From NCBI GenBank assembly GCA_017305195.1, contig JAFKMU010000047.1, positions 1-64,000 on the forward strand: a stretch of DNA of 64,000 bases, read 5' to 3'. The position numbers and the translations under genes were made by a program. Origin of the DNA: Verrucomicrobiota bacterium. GTDB lineage: Bacteria; Verrucomicrobiota; Verrucomicrobiia; Chthoniobacterales; Terrimicrobiaceae. Below the pieces are notes generated by a model. The model was not told where the DNA came from. It worked only from the letters and a program-made list of their open reading frames with translations, and made no database searches. Position 1 is the stretch's first letter. Each line of letters starts with the position of its first letter. Positions 52,062 through 62,859 of this stretch are shown one piece after another.

Positions 52062-54437
52062 ATGAACACCAATCTTCCCCAGGTTTCGCCTCCTTCCGAC
52101 GAATTGATCGAGAAAATGAACGCTTGGTGGAGGGCGGCCAACTATCTCAATATCGGCCAGATCTATCTCAAGGCGAACCCGCTCGTGAAGGAGCCGCTCA
52201 CGGTCGATCACATCAAGCCCCGCCTGCTCGGCCACTGGGGCACCTCGCCGGGCCTGAATCTCGTCTACGTCCACCTCAACCGGCTGATCAAACAATACGG
52301 CCTCGATGCAGTCTACATGGCGGGCCCGGGTCACGGCGGTCCGGCGCTGGTGGCCAATGTCTATCTGGAGGGAAGCTATACGGAGTTCTTCCCCGAAATC
52401 ACCCGCGATGAGGCCGGGTTGCTCAAGCTCTTCCGGCAGTTTTCCACGCCGGGAGGAATCCCGAGCCACGTCAGCGCGACCACTCCGGGCTCCATCCATG
52501 AGGGCGGCGAGCTGGGTTATGTCCTGGTCCATGCCTTTGGCGCGGTGATGGACAATCCGGAGCTGATTGTCGCGGCGGTCGTTGGCGATGGCGAGGCGGA
52601 GACCGGGCCGCTGGAGGGAAGCTGGAAAGGCATTCGCTTTATCAATCCCGAGCGCGACGGAGCCGTGCTGCCGATCCTGCATCTCAACGGCTACAAAATC
52701 TCCGGCCCCACCGTCTGGGGACGCGAGAGCGACGAGAACATCGCCCGCTTCCTGGAGGGGCATGGCTACGAACCCCACTTTGTGGAGGGCGACGATCCGC
52801 TGACCGTTCATCGGGACTTCGCCGTGTGCCTGGAGACCGCCATCCTCAAGATCCAGGCGATCCAGAAGGACGCCCGTGAGAATGGCTTCACGGTACGCCC
52901 CATCTGGCCAGCCATCGTCCTGCGCACGCCGAAAGGCTGGACCGGCCCCAAGGTGGTCGACGGCCTGCCGGTCGAGGGAACCTTCCGCGCCCATCAGGTG
53001 CCGCTCTCCACGGTGCGGGAAAATCCCGCTCACCTCAAGATGCTCGAAGAGTGGCTGCATAGTTATCGGCCCGAGGAGCTTTTCGACGAAAACGGGACCT
53101 TTCGCGCCGACCTCTTTGCGCTGGCTCCCTCAGGCGATCATCGCATGGGCGCAAACCCTCATGCCAATGGCGGCAAGCTCACCATCCCGCTCGATCTGCC
53201 GGATTTCTCCGACTACGCGGTGCCGGTCCCCGCGCCCGCCAACGAACGCCTCGAATCGACGCGCGAACTCGGGAAATTCCTCCGCGATATCTATAAGCGG
53301 AATCCGCATAACTTCCGCCTCTTCTGCCCGGACGAGACGAACTCGAACCGCCTCGGCGCGGTCTTTGAAGTCACCGACCGCTGCTTCGTCAGCCCGCTCA
53401 TCAGCATCGACGATCATGTCTCGCACTCCGGGCGCGTCATGGAGGTGCTCAGTGAGCACAACTGTCACGGCTGGCTGGAGGGCTACAATCTCACAGGACG
53501 CCACGGGCTTTTCGCCACCTACGAGGCCTTTGCCATGGTGGCGGATTCCATGTCGATGCAGCACGCGAAATGGCTGGAACACTGCCGCCACATTCCATGG
53601 CGCAAGCCGGTTCCGTCGTTGAATTACCTGCTCACCTCGACCTGCTGGCGCAATGACCACAATGGCTTCAGCCACCAGGGCCCCGGCTTCATCGACAACC
53701 TCATCAACAAACGCCCGGAGGTCGCCCGCGTCTATCTCCCGCCGGATGCGAACTGCCTGCTCAGCGTGGCGGACCACTGCTTCCGCAGCACGAACTACCT
53801 CAACGCCATCGTCATCGACAAGCAGCCGCAGCTGCAATACCTGACGATGGAACAGGCCCGCGCCCATTGCGCGCGTGGCGCCGACATCTGGGAATGGTGC
53901 AGCAACTGCCCGCCGGATGAAGAACCCGACATCGTGTTCGCCTGCGCAGGCGACATCGCGACGCAGGAAACCGTCGCCGCCGCGTGGCTCCTGCGCCAGC
54001 ATTTGCCGAGCGTCCGCGTGCGTGTCGTCAATATCGTGGACCTGATGGCGCTCCCGCCTCGGGACAAGCACCCGCACGGGATGGATCATACGGACTTCGT
54101 CCGCCTCTTCACCGAGAAAGGTCACGTCATCTTCGCCTTCCACGGCTTCCCCGGCGTGGTTCACCAGCTCATTCATGGGCGGCCCGACCAGGACCGCTTC
54201 CACGTGCGCGGCTACATCGAGGAAGGCACGACGACCACGCCCTTTGACATGGTGGTGCTGAACAAGATGAGCCGCATCCATCTCTGCCAGGACGTGATTC
54301 GCCACGTGCCGCGACTCGCGGGTGAGGAAAGCCGCCTGCTCCAAGCCACGGAGGACCTGCTCCAGAAACACCGCCGCTACGTGCGGGAACATTTCGCAGA
54401 CCTGCCCGAGATCGAGAACTGGGTCTGGACCGACTGA
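52062..54437 (+). CDS. xfp: Phosphoketolase (xylulose-5-phosphate/fructose-6-phosphate)
   Basis: A 791-residue thiamine-diphosphate enzyme that cleaves xylulose 5-P or fructose 6-P with phosphate to acetyl-phosphate plus a shorter sugar phosphate. Family signatures are intact: [21 protein letters not shown] near the N terminus, [18 protein letters not shown], the ThDP/Mg site [28 protein letters not shown], and the C-terminal transketolase-like half. The length is typical. It gives ATP via acetate kinase without decarboxylation; no ackA is in the window. Its stop lies 4 bases before a plasma-membrane H+-ATPase gene. It needs TPP, made by ThiL (encoded at 25531). Confidence 0.96.
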   Translation: MNTNLPQVSPPSDELIEKMNAWWRAANYLNIGQIYLKANPLVKEPLTVDHIKPRLLGHWGTSPGLNLVYVHLNRLIKQYGLDAVYMAGPGHGGPALVANVYLEGSYTEFFPEITRDEAGLLKLFRQFSTPGGIPSHVSATTPGSIHEGGELGYVLVHAFGAVMDNPELIVAAVVGDGEAETGPLEGSWKGIRFINPERDGAVLPILHLNGYKISGPTVWGRESDENIARFLEGHGYEPHFVEGDDPLTVHRDFAVCLETAILKIQAIQKDARENGFTVRPIWPAIVLRTPKGWTGPKVVDGLPVEGTFRAHQVPLSTVRENPAHLKMLEEWLHSYRPEELFDENGTFRADLFALAPSGDHRMGANPHANGGKLTIPLDLPDFSDYAVPVPAPANERLESTRELGKFLRDIYKRNPHNFRLFCPDETNSNRLGAVFEVTDRCFVSPLISIDDHVSHSGRVMEVLSEHNCHGWLEGYNLTGRHGLFATYEAFAMVADSMSMQHAKWLEHCRHIPWRKPVPSLNYLLTSTCWRNDHNGFSHQGPGFIDNLINKRPEVARVYLPPDANCLLSVADHCFRSTNYLNAIVIDKQPQLQYLTMEQARAHCARGADIWEWCSNCPPDEEPDIVFACAGDIATQETVAAAWLLRQHLPSVRVRVVNIVDLMALPPRDKHPHGMDHTDFVRLFTEKGHVIFAFHGFPGVVHQLIHGRPDQDRFHVRGYIEEGTTTTPFDMVVLNKMSRIHLCQDVIRHVPRLAGEESRLLQATEDLLQKHRRYVREHFADLPEIENWVWTD

Positions 54438-54441
54438 TTTT

Positions 54442-56988
54442 ATGCCAGCGCAAAACGACACCCCCATCGTGAAAACTCCCCAGCAGATATTGACCGAGCA
54501 ATCGGTCGATCCCGCAAAGGGGCTGACCCCGGAGGAAGCCTCCTCCCGGCTTGAGAAATACGGCCCCAATGCCATCGAGGAGAAAAGCCAGAGCGCGCTG
54601 AAGCGTTTCCTGGGCTACTTCTGGGGACCGCTTCCGTGGATGGTGGAGGCTCCCGCCGTGATGGCGGCGATCATTGGCGACTGGGTGGATTTCTCGATCA
54701 TCGTCTTCATGCTCGTCTTCAACGGCGTGCTGGGTTTCTGGGAGGAAAGCACCGCCTCCAGCGCGCTCTCGGCGCTGAAGAATTCCCTCGCCCTCACCGC
54801 CAAGGCTCTGCGCAAAGCGGTATGGGGCGATGTCCCTGCGAACGACCTCGTACCCGGCGACATCGTCCGAGTGCGGCTGGGCGATGTGATTCCCGCCGAT
54901 GGCGTCTTGCTGGACGGCGATTACCTCGATGTCGATCAGTCCGCCCTCACCGGGGAATCGCTCTCGGTTTCGAAAAAAGGCGGCGATGTCGTGTACTCCG
55001 GCTCCATCGTGAAGAAGGGCGAGATGACGCTCGTCGTCACCGCCACCGGCACGAACACCTTCTTTGGCCGCACCGCCAAGCTCGTCGCCTCCGCCGGCAC
55101 GAAGTCCCACCTTCAGGAGGCAGTCGTCGGCATCGGGAACTTCCTGATCATTCTCACCCTGGCTCTCGCGGCTGTTCTGATCGTGGATCAGCTCGCCGGA
55201 ATGCGCGGGCATTTCTCGAAGAACGGTCTCTTCGGCCTAGCCGAATACGTCCTCGTCCTGCTCGTCGCAGCCGTGCCCTTCACCACGCCCGCAGTCCTCT
55301 CCGTCACGATGGCGCTCGGCGCGAAGATGCTCGCCATCAAGAAGGCCATCGTCTCCCGGCTCGAATCCATCGAGGAACTCGCAGGCATCGACATCCTTTG
55401 CTCGGACAAGACCGGCACGCTCACGCAGAACAAGCTCACGCTCGGAGACGTCCTGCCCTGGAACGGCGCAACCGCGCAGGACGTGATCCTCGCCGGTGTG
55501 CTCGCCTCCAAGCTGGAGGACAAAGACCCGATCGATCTCGCCATCGCCGCCGGGCTGAAGGATCAGTCAACCGCAAGCGCCTGGACGTTGAAAACCTTCG
55601 TCCCCTTCGATCCGGTGAGCAAGCGCACGGAGGCCACGCTCACCGATGCGGCAGGCAAGACCATTCAGACCACCAAGGGCATGCCGTCGGTCATTCTCGG
55701 CTTGTGCGACCTGAGCGACGCCGACCGGAAAAAAGCGGAGGATTCCGTAACCTCGCTGGCCACGCGGGGAATGCGCGCCCTCGCCTCCGCTCGCAAGGAG
55801 GCTGGCGGCCCGTGGACCTTCCTCGGCATCCTGCCCCTCATGGACCCGCCGCGCGCGGATTCCAAGCAGACGATCGCGGAAGCCCGCGAACTCGGCGTGC
55901 AGGTCAAGATGGTCACCGGCGACGACGTCGCCATCGCCCGCACGATCTCGGGGGAACTCGGCATGGGTGAGAACATCCAGCTCGCCTCCGATCTCTTCCC
56001 GGAAGGCGCCTCGGTCGACAAACTGCCCGCCAATGCCGCCGCCCACATCGCTGCGGTGGATGGATTTGCCCGCGTCTTCCCCGAGCACAAATACGGCGTG
56101 GTGAAGGCCCTGCAGGATGCCGGGCACATCGTCGGCATGACCGGGGACGGCGTGAACGACGCCCCCGCGCTAAAGCAGGCCGACGTCGGCATCGCGGTCT
56201 CGGGAGCAACCGATGCCGCCCGCGCCGCTGCCGCGCTCGTGCTGACGGCTCCGGGCTTGTCGGTCATCATCGACGGCATCAAGGAAGCCCGGCGCATCTT
56301 TGAGCGGATGATGAGCTACATGCTGTACCGCATCGCCATGACGGTCGCGATCATGTTCTTCGTCGTCACGGCGGTGGTCTGCTATGACTTCTTCCCGCTC
56401 AGCGCGGTGATGATCATCGCCCTCGCCCTGCTGGACGATCTGCCGATCATGACCATCGCGTATGACAACGCCTCCGCCGCGCCGCAGCCGGTGAAATGGC
56501 ACATGCCGCGCATTTTCATGATCTCCTCGATCCTCGGCATCTTCGCCGTGGTGGAGAGCTTTCTCCTGCTCTTCCTCAGCCAGGATATCTACCACCTCGA
56601 CAAGCCGCATATCCAAACCATGATGTTCCTGCAACTCGTCGCCGGAGGGCACCTGATGCTCTTTGTCACGAGGGCGACAGGCCCATTCTGGAAGCCGCCT
56701 TTCCCGGACAAACGGCTCTTCATCGCCATCGTGGGAACCCAGATCGTCGCCGTACTCCTCTGCGGTTTCGGCGCGGGAACCGTGGTGCCTGCCCTGCCAT
56801 GGAACATCATTGGCTGGGTGTGGGTTTACAACATCGCGTGGATGTTCCTCCTCGATTTCGTGAAGCTCATGATCTACCGCGTGCTCGACGACTGGAGGCT
56901 CCACGAGGGACGGTCGTTCTTCACCACCATCCGCACCCACCTGAGCCCATTCGGTTCGCTCTATGCGAAGAAGGGGCCCCGGCAGTAA
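54442..56988 (+). CDS. Plasma-membrane-type H+-transporting P-type ATPase (P3A)
   Basis: An 848-residue inner-membrane pump. The actuator domain has the TGES motif (DQSALTGESLSV, about 170), phosphorylated Asp D322 lies in CSDKTGTLTQNKL, and the hinge is TGDGVNDAPALKQADVGIAV. About ten membrane helices are present; the transport region includes ALALLDDLPIMTIAYDNA in place of the usual ALLND-type motif. It is closest in layout to plant/fungal PMA and archaeal H+-ATPases. It exports protons using ATP. The ATG at 54442 is 4 bases after the phosphoketolase stop, so the two form one operon. It lacks a clear C-terminal regulatory tail. Confidence 0.92.
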   Translation: MPAQNDTPIVKTPQQILTEQSVDPAKGLTPEEASSRLEKYGPNAIEEKSQSALKRFLGYFWGPLPWMVEAPAVMAAIIGDWVDFSIIVFMLVFNGVLGFWEESTASSALSALKNSLALTAKALRKAVWGDVPANDLVPGDIVRVRLGDVIPADGVLLDGDYLDVDQSALTGESLSVSKKGGDVVYSGSIVKKGEMTLVVTATGTNTFFGRTAKLVASAGTKSHLQEAVVGIGNFLIILTLALAAVLIVDQLAGMRGHFSKNGLFGLAEYVLVLLVAAVPFTTPAVLSVTMALGAKMLAIKKAIVSRLESIEELAGIDILCSDKTGTLTQNKLTLGDVLPWNGATAQDVILAGVLASKLEDKDPIDLAIAAGLKDQSTASAWTLKTFVPFDPVSKRTEATLTDAAGKTIQTTKGMPSVILGLCDLSDADRKKAEDSVTSLATRGMRALASARKEAGGPWTFLGILPLMDPPRADSKQTIAEARELGVQVKMVTGDDVAIARTISGELGMGENIQLASDLFPEGASVDKLPANAAAHIAAVDGFARVFPEHKYGVVKALQDAGHIVGMTGDGVNDAPALKQADVGIAVSGATDAARAAAALVLTAPGLSVIIDGIKEARRIFERMMSYMLYRIAMTVAIMFFVVTAVVCYDFFPLSAVMIIALALLDDLPIMTIAYDNASAAPQPVKWHMPRIFMISSILGIFAVVESFLLLFLSQDIYHLDKPHIQTMMFLQLVAGGHLMLFVTRATGPFWKPPFPDKRLFIAIVGTQIVAVLLCGFGAGTVVPALPWNIIGWVWVYNIAWMFLLDFVKLMIYRVLDDWRLHEGRSFFTTIRTHLSPFGSLYAKKGPRQ

Positions 56989-56996
56989 CTAATGCG

Positions 56997-57536
56997 CTAA
57001 CGCAACGGAGCCGTCGCCAGGGTCGCCACGCGGCGGTATCCCCGGTTGGACAGTTCCGCCGCAGCATACGAAGCAAAGGCGGGACTCTGCCCGACAGCGG
57101 GAAGCAGGACGATCATCTCGTCGCTGATCGCATCGAGCTTGGGCCGGATGTCGCGCTTCAGGCCAAACGGCGGATACGCGGGCAGCGTTCCTCCGCGGCT
57201 CCAGGAACGTATAAGCGTCTTCTGGACCGCGCGGGACGCCGCCATCTGGGCCTTCATGAACGCCTCGACCTGAAAGGCTGGCACGCCTTTGGCTTCTCCC
57301 TTGCTGACGAGACCAGCCAGGAGCTCCGCCTCCCGCTTGGGATCGTAAACCGGGAGGGTGTCCCGGTACTTGACCCACGCGACCTGCGAGGCGAGGTCGA
57401 GCCGGTTGCCCATCAGCTCCACCATGCGCTTCTGCGGCAGCGTCGGGTGAAACGAGGACTTGGAGGCAGGAGTGGCGCATCCACCGACGAGCGCGAGGCA
57501 ACACATGGCGATAAAGGAACGTCTCAGCGTTTTCAT
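56997..57536 (-). CDS. Secreted lipoprotein chorismate mutase (AroQ gamma type)
   Basis: A 179-residue exported protein with lipobox LVGGC (lipidation at C20). The mature part matches the secreted AroQ chorismate mutases: RMVELMGNRLDLASQVAWVKYR, YDPKREAELLAGLV, then AFMKAQMAASRAVQKTLI. Likely active-site residues R45, K56, R68, S101 and Q105 keep the spacing I recall for the secreted Mycobacterium tuberculosis enzyme (R49, K60, R72, T105, E109). It would convert chorismate to prephenate in the periplasm, a place where chorismate is not normally made. It is the last gene of a minus-strand operon, 4 bases after a Gfo/Idh gene. Confidence 0.8.
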   Translation of the reverse strand: MKTLRRSFIAMCCLALVGGCATPASKSSFHPTLPQKRMVELMGNRLDLASQVAWVKYRDTLPVYDPKREAELLAGLVSKGEAKGVPAFQVEAFMKAQMAASRAVQKTLIRSWSRGGTLPAYPPFGLKRDIRPKLDAISDEMIVLLPAVGQSPAFASYAAAELSNRGYRRVATLATAPLR

Positions 57537-57540
57537 CGCA

Positions 57541-58698
57541 TCAAAGCGCGGGAAACTTCACCCACCTCGCGCCGAGGTTGGAGCTTTTCACCGCCGTCTC
57601 GATGAAGGCCATGCCATACACGCCGTCATCGATCGTCGGGTAATCCACGTCCTTGGGAACCTTCTTGCCCGCGACCTCCGCGCGAATGGCCCGGAAGGCC
57701 TCCGTATAGATGTTTCCAAACGCCTCCAGGTATCCCTCGGGATGCCCGGCGGGAATACGCGTGAACTTCTGGAGCTTCGGCGAGAGGTAACCATTGCCCC
57801 GCCCCCAGACCTGGCGCGGCTGGTCGGGGAACTTCACCACGAGCTGGTTCGGATGCTCCTGATGCCACTCGATCGCGGCCTTTGAGCCGTAGACGCGGAT
57901 GTTGAGATTATTCTCCTCGCCGATGGCGATCTGTGAGGCGAAGAGCGTGCCTTTCGCCCCGCCCTTGTAGCGCACGAGGATGCTGCCGTCGTCGTCGAGC
58001 AGGCGGCCCTTCACAAATGTGGACAGATCCGCACAGAGGCTCTCGATCTCAAGCCCCGTGATGTAGTGGGCGAGATTTTCTGCATGCGTGCCGATGTCGC
58101 CGAGCGAACCCGCCGCGCCGCTGCGCTTCGGGTCCGTGCGCCATGCGGCCTGCTTCTGCCCGTCCTTTTCCAGGAAGGAACTCAGCCAGCCCTGCGGGTA
58201 CTCGGCCACCACCTTGCGAATCTCGCCGAGGAAGCCGGAGCGCACGAGTTCGCGCGCCTGCTTCACCATGACATTGCCGGTGTAGTTGTGAGTCAATACA
58301 AAGACCTTGCCGCTTTTGGCCACGACCTTGCGAAGCTCCTTCGCCTGCTTGAGGTCGAAGGTCACGGGCTTGTCGCAGATGACATTGAAGCCGCTCTCCA
58401 GGAAAAGCTTCGCCGGGCCAAAGTGCTGATGGTTCGGCGTGACGATGACGACGAAATCGAGGCGCTCGCTGGCGGGTTTGGACTTTTCCGCCGCCGCCAT
58501 TTCCTCATAGCTGCCGTAAACCCGTGACGGGTCGAGATGCAAATCCGCACCTGATTCGCGTGAGCGCGTGGGGTCGGAGGAAAATGCCCCGGCCACGAGT
58601 TCCGCCTGCTGGTCCATCGCCGCCGCGATCCGGTGAACCGCACCAATAAAGGCTCCGCGGCCGCCGCCTATCATTCCGTATCGAAGTTTGCGTGCCAT
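57541..58698 (-). CDS. Gfo/Idh/MocA family oxidoreductase
   Basis: A 385-residue NAD(P)-dependent sugar dehydrogenase. The Rossmann start is [19 protein letters not shown], and the catalytic Lys lies in [15 protein letters not shown] (DKP in place of EKP). The catalytic region is [22 protein letters not shown], and the C-terminal end has [13 protein letters not shown]. It follows the isomerase by 6 bases and precedes the chorismate mutase by 4, forming a three-gene operon. Substrate unknown; an aldose or inositol-type polyol is likely. It is only distantly related to the two paralogues at 30581 and 32442 by eye. Confidence 0.93.
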   Translation of the reverse strand: MARKLRYGMIGGGRGAFIGAVHRIAAAMDQQAELVAGAFSSDPTRSRESGADLHLDPSRVYGSYEEMAAAEKSKPASERLDFVVIVTPNHQHFGPAKLFLESGFNVICDKPVTFDLKQAKELRKVVAKSGKVFVLTHNYTGNVMVKQARELVRSGFLGEIRKVVAEYPQGWLSSFLEKDGQKQAAWRTDPKRSGAAGSLGDIGTHAENLAHYITGLEIESLCADLSTFVKGRLLDDDGSILVRYKGGAKGTLFASQIAIGEENNLNIRVYGSKAAIEWHQEHPNQLVVKFPDQPRQVWGRGNGYLSPKLQKFTRIPAGHPEGYLEAFGNIYTEAFRAIRAEVAGKKVPKDVDYPTIDDGVYGMAFIETAVKSSNLGARWVKFPAL

Positions 58699-58704
58699 AA
58701 AATC

Positions 58705-59742
58705 TTACTGTTCTGCTTTGTCGAAGGCTGAGTCAAAGGCGCGTTCGCTGGAGGGGAAGTCCAGCGCGCGGACAGCGCGAGCCGCCTCGGTCGCGCCATG
58801 GATACGATCCATGCGGGCATCCTCCCACTCCACGGAGAGCGGCCCGTGATAGCCGATGTCGTTCAAGGCCACGATCACATCCTCAAAGCGGATGTCGCCG
58901 CGCCCGATCGAGCGAAAATCCCAGAAGCGCCGGGCATCGCCAAAGCTCGTATGCCCGCCAAAGACGCCGACCGAGCCATCGCCGTGCCCCCACCAGACGT
59001 CCTTCATGTGGGCGTGATAGATGCGGTCGGAGAAGGTGCGGATGAACTTCACATAATCCACGCCCTGGTAGCCCAGGTGCGACGGATCGTAGTTGAAGCC
59101 AAACCGTTTGTGCCCGCCGACGGCCTCGATGGCCCGCTGGGCGGAGACACTGTCAAAGGCGATCTCCGTCGGATGCACCTCCAGGGCGAAATTCACATTC
59201 AGCGCGTCGAAGGCATCGAGGATCGGCGTCCAGCGCGCGGCAAAGTCTTCAAACCCTTTGTCCCAGAATGCCTGCGTCGTCGGCGGGAACGCGTAGATGG
59301 AATGCCAGATCGAGGAGCCGGTGAATCCGTTGACCACGGCCAGCTCTCCGACCTGCGCTCCCGGCCTGGCATCAAAAAACGCGCGAGCCGCCTTGCCCGT
59401 GGCGATCATCTCCGCGGCCGCCCGCTGGCGCACGCCCTCGGGATTTCCATCGCCCCAGACCTCCGGCGGCAGGATGCTGCGATGGCGGTCATCAATCAGG
59501 TCGCACACGGCCTGTCCGACGAGATGGTTCGACAGGGCGAAACAGGTGAGTCCGTTTTCCTCCAGGAGCTTCCAGAGGTTGGGAATATAGGACGGATCGC
59601 TCAGGGCCTTGCGAACATCGAAGTGGTCGCCCCAGCAGGCGAGTTCCACACCATCGTATCCCATGGACTTGACGAGCGGGAGGAGTTCGCGAACCGGGAG
59701 GTCCGCCCATTGGCCGGTGAACAACGTGAGGGGTCGGGGCAT
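58705..59742 (-). CDS. Sugar phosphate isomerase/epimerase (TIM barrel)
   Basis: A 345-residue xylose-isomerase-like TIM barrel. The metal-site segments include [29 protein letters not shown] and [10 protein letters not shown], followed by [11 protein letters not shown]; Glu, Asp, His and Glu are all present. It is larger than the IolE-type barrel at 31662. It is the first gene of the operon with Gfo/Idh and chorismate mutase. The start is ATG 59742, which begins directly with the first strand ([15 protein letters not shown]); the extension to 59820 is rejected. The enzyme presumably handles the keto sugar produced by the adjacent dehydrogenase. Confidence 0.9.
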   Translation of the reverse strand: MPRPLTLFTGQWADLPVRELLPLVKSMGYDGVELACWGDHFDVRKALSDPSYIPNLWKLLEENGLTCFALSNHLVGQAVCDLIDDRHRSILPPEVWGDGNPEGVRQRAAAEMIATGKAARAFFDARPGAQVGELAVVNGFTGSSIWHSIYAFPPTTQAFWDKGFEDFAARWTPILDAFDALNVNFALEVHPTEIAFDSVSAQRAIEAVGGHKRFGFNYDPSHLGYQGVDYVKFIRTFSDRIYHAHMKDVWWGHGDGSVGVFGGHTSFGDARRFWDFRSIGRGDIRFEDVIVALNDIGYHGPLSVEWEDARMDRIHGATEAARAVRALDFPSSERAFDSAFDKAEQ

Positions 59743-59843
59743 GAGGCCGTAATGTGTCAGCCTCGCCGCCCGGGTGCAAGTCGAGGGATTCCCCCTTGTT
59801 CCTGCCCGGAATTTGCGCAAAAAACGGAAAAGTGCGAACTGTA

Positions 59844-61625
59844 ATGGCTTTGCGAATTCCCCCCCTCGTCCTCGGCATCACCTTTTCCCTCGCGGCTTCG
59901 TATAGCCTCCAGGCTCAGGACCTGCGCCGACCGCCCACGTCGGCGGATCGTCAGCAGTTCGGCTCCACCGGCTGGCCAGCCGCCCGCGACCAGCTCCAGT
60001 CAATCCTGCTCGCCAATTATCTGCCGGGCGGCTCTCTGCGCCCCGGCAGCACCGGCGTCACGGCCTTTAAGAGCTGGCTGCTTCTCTGGAAATGGGCCGA
60101 TCTTCTTTCCCGGCCCGAGCAATCTGGCGAAGCCCCGGGCAGCGATCCCGCCACGCCTTCTCAGCCTTCTCCCGATGCAAAAATAAACGCCGACCTGCTC
60201 GATCCCGCCGTCATCCGGGCTTGGATCGCCGACGAGGCCTTCGGCGCGATGCTGTTCGCCAACCTTTCACCTCAAGACAATGCCACCGAGGTGCTGAAGA
60301 ATCTTCAATCCATCTATCAAGCCAATACGGCAAAGTTCCGGGAATATGCCGCCCTGGCCATCGCTCTGGCCGTGGTCTACGACGTGCCGCTCCCGCCCTA
60401 CTGGCCGCATCAACAAGTCACCCAGTCGCTCATTCCGATCACGAATCAAAGTGTGGCGGAGCGATTCGCCTATTGGACCGAGGCAAACGAGGCGCATGAC
60501 CTGCTGCTCGACATCCGCAGGCTGAATCCCGAGCAGCTCAAGTTTCTCATCGACGCCCCGATCGACCCGGCGGAGTTTGCCTGGGCGCGCAAGCGCGTGC
60601 GGCTTTCCCGCACGGAGATGCCCAAGGCATTTTCGATGATCCGGTATGATCGAGACCGCCTGCTCGGCCAGCGATACTCGTGGACAGAGGGACCTTATAC
60701 CTTGGAGGAGATTTATTCCAAAGGCGGCATCTGCGTCGACCAGGCCTACTTTGCCAGCATGGTCGGCAAAGCGCGCGGCCTTCCCACTCTCTATTTCTCG
60801 GGCCAAGGGGTGGATGGCGGCCATGCGTGGTTCGGGTACATGAAGATGGACGACAAGTGGGAGCTGGATTGCGGTCGTTACGAAAACCAGAACTACGCCA
60901 CAGGTGACGCCCTCGATCCCCAGACGTGGACGCCCATCAGCGACCATGAGCTCCAGTTCCTCGCCAAGCGCTTCCGCGACACTCCGCTCTATGCCGCCTC
61001 GCAGGACGACATCCTGTTTGCCCGGCTGTTCCTCGCCGCAGGCCAGAACGACAAGGCTCTCCGCGCCGCCGACAGCTCCGTCTCGGTGTGCCCGGAGAAT
61101 TCCGACGCCTGGAACGAAAAGACCAGCGTGCTGGAGAAAACCCAGGCATCCCTCCCCATCCTGCGAACCCACCTGGAGGCCGCCTCCAAGCAATTCACCA
61201 ACTACCGCGACCTCCGCGTCGACTATCAACTCGCCATCGCCAAGGTCGCACGCGACCAGGGCGACACGGCCACAGCCGATTCGCTCGAGCGTCAGGCGCT
61301 CAGCCAGAACAAGAAAAAGCGGTCCGACCTGAGCGTCGGCATCGCCGCAGGCCGCCTCGCCACGCTGGTCGAGCAAAAGCAGTTCGACGAGGCTTTCAAG
61401 GAATACAAAAAGCAGATCACCAGCCTGGGCAAAACCGGCGGCGGCAATTTCTTCTACGACGTCGTGGCGCCATTCGCCATGGCCCTGAAAGAAGCTGGCG
61501 ACGCCGAGAAGGCTGCCAGCGCGGTTTCCCTCGCGCGCAAGGCGCTTCGCCCCGAGTCCGGAGGCATCCTCGATGTCGACATGAAGCAGCTTGAGGATGC
61601 GATTTCCGCCAAGGCGGGAAACTGA
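59844..61625 (+). CDS. Secreted transglutaminase-like protein with C-terminal helical repeats
   Basis: A 593-residue exported protein. The signal peptide ([20 protein letters not shown]) ends near LQAQD. A transglutaminase-like core carries the Cys-His-Asp triad: C297 in [13 protein letters not shown]327 in GGHAWFGY and D342 in WELDCGRY, in canonical order and spacing. The C-terminal part (about 395-590) is rich in TPR-like helices ([25 protein letters not shown], [21 protein letters not shown]). It may act as a periplasmic protease or cross-linker, or as a peptidoglycan-associated enzyme. No substrate is evident. It is divergent from the isomerase operon. Confidence 0.8.
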   Translation: MALRIPPLVLGITFSLAASYSLQAQDLRRPPTSADRQQFGSTGWPAARDQLQSILLANYLPGGSLRPGSTGVTAFKSWLLLWKWADLLSRPEQSGEAPGSDPATPSQPSPDAKINADLLDPAVIRAWIADEAFGAMLFANLSPQDNATEVLKNLQSIYQANTAKFREYAALAIALAVVYDVPLPPYWPHQQVTQSLIPITNQSVAERFAYWTEANEAHDLLLDIRRLNPEQLKFLIDAPIDPAEFAWARKRVRLSRTEMPKAFSMIRYDRDRLLGQRYSWTEGPYTLEEIYSKGGICVDQAYFASMVGKARGLPTLYFSGQGVDGGHAWFGYMKMDDKWELDCGRYENQNYATGDALDPQTWTPISDHELQFLAKRFRDTPLYAASQDDILFARLFLAAGQNDKALRAADSSVSVCPENSDAWNEKTSVLEKTQASLPILRTHLEAASKQFTNYRDLRVDYQLAIAKVARDQGDTATADSLERQALSQNKKKRSDLSVGIAAGRLATLVEQKQFDEAFKEYKKQITSLGKTGGGNFFYDVVAPFAMALKEAGDAEKAASAVSLARKALRPESGGILDVDMKQLEDAISAKAGN

Positions 61626-61654
61626 CGTTCCTTTCCCGAAACGTCCCCGGCTCC

Positions 61655-61697
61655 AAAAAGAAAGGGACGCCGGATGTCTTGCGACAACCGGCGTCCC
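61655..61697 (-). terminator. Rho-independent terminator of mdh
   Basis: GGGACGCCGG (61664-61673) pairs with CCGGCGTCCC (61688-61697), a perfect 10-bp stem. On the minus strand it is followed by TTTCTTTTT. It lies 21 bases after the mdh stop and may also serve the convergent transglutaminase gene. Confidence 0.85.
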
Positions 61698-61718
61698 GGA
61701 GATTTAACGATCAGCCGA

Positions 61719-62705
61719 TTAGGCGGGGATCAGTTCCTTGACCATCTCGCGCTCCTGCTTGAGCTCGTTGATGGTGGCTTCGATCTTGCCCTTGCTGAAA
61801 TCGCTGAGCGGCAAGCCCTGCACGATCTCGAGCTTCGAGCCGTTGGAATGGACCGGGAACGAGGTGATGAGTCCCGCCTCGATGCCATAGCTGCCGTCGG
61901 AGCAAAGCGCCACGCTGTGGAAATCGCCAGCCGCAGTCGGCTCGATGATCGAGCGGACGGTGTCCACCACGCCATGGGCGGCGGACTTGGCCGAGGAGAG
62001 ACCACGGGCCTCGATGATGGCGGCGCCACGGAGCTGGACGCTCTTGATGAAATCATTCTCGAGCCACTGAGTGTCTGTGATGACAGACTTCACCGGCTTG
62101 CCGTGGATCTTGGCGTTTTCAAAGTCGGGATAGAGCGTGCTGGAGTGGTTGCCCCAGATGGCGACGTTGGTCACAGCGCTGGAGTGCACGCCAGCCTTGG
62201 CGGCGAGCTGCGACTTGGCGCGGTTCTCGTCGAGACGAGTCATCGCGAACCAACGGTCGCTGGGCACATCGCGCCCATTGTTCATAGCGATGAGACAGTT
62301 CGTATTGCAGGGGTTGCCCACCACGACGACGCGGACATCGGAGGCGGCGTTCTTGGCGATGGCGGCACCCTGGGAGATGAAGATCTTGCCATTGATGCCG
62401 AGGAGATCCTTGCGCTCCATACCGGCCTTGCGCGGCACGCTGCCGACGAGGAGAGCCCAGTTCGCGCCGCTGAAGCCTTCATCGAGGTCAGCCGTGGCAA
62501 CGATATTGGAAAGAAGCGGAAAGGCGCAGTCGTTGAGTTCCATCACCACACCCTCGAGCGGCTTGAGAGCGTTGGGGATTTCGATGAGACGAAGTTCGAC
62601 AGGCTGGTCCGGGCCGAAAACAGAACCGGAAGCGATACGGGGAAGGAGAGAGTATCCGATCTGACCCGCAGCGCCGGTCACAGCGACTTTAATGGGAGCT
62701 TTCAT
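61719..62705 (-). CDS. mdh: Malate dehydrogenase
   Basis: A 328-residue NAD-dependent enzyme of the citric acid cycle, of the cytosolic (type 2) form. The glycine motif is [15 protein letters not shown], substrate arginines lie in [15 protein letters not shown], the Asp/Arg region is [13 protein letters not shown], and the catalytic His lies in [13 protein letters not shown]. Full length. It is monocistronic, with a strong terminator behind it and the HU terminator in front. Confidence 0.96.
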   Translation of the reverse strand: MKAPIKVAVTGAAGQIGYSLLPRIASGSVFGPDQPVELRLIEIPNALKPLEGVVMELNDCAFPLLSNIVATADLDEGFSGANWALLVGSVPRKAGMERKDLLGINGKIFISQGAAIAKNAASDVRVVVVGNPCNTNCLIAMNNGRDVPSDRWFAMTRLDENRAKSQLAAKAGVHSSAVTNVAIWGNHSSTLYPDFENAKIHGKPVKSVITDTQWLENDFIKSVQLRGAAIIEARGLSSAKSAAHGVVDTVRSIIEPTAAGDFHSVALCSDGSYGIEAGLITSFPVHSNGSKLEIVQGLPLSDFSKGKIEATINELKQEREMVKELIPA

Positions 62706-62790
62706 ACATTAATAAAACTAATGCAAGATGGCCCTTTCCCAAAGGACAAAAGCAGAAAACGCGAAGAATTTCGCTTAAACCGCCGACCCG

Positions 62791-62831
62791 GAAAATGAGA
62801 AACCCCGTTTGCCTCGCGGCAATACGGGGTT
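62791..62831 (-). terminator. Terminator of the HU gene
   Basis: AACCCCGT (62801-62808) pairs with ACGGGGTT (62824-62831). On the minus strand the stem is followed by TCTCATTTTC. It sits 28 bases beyond the HU stop codon. Confidence 0.7.
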
Positions 62832-62859
62832 CCTCGGTGCTGGGGGAGAAAGTGGTGTT

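Noticed and set aside
53130..54575. A 481-codon minus-strand frame opposite xfp and the ATPase start
   Set aside because: It bridges two genes on the opposite strand and shows no family features.
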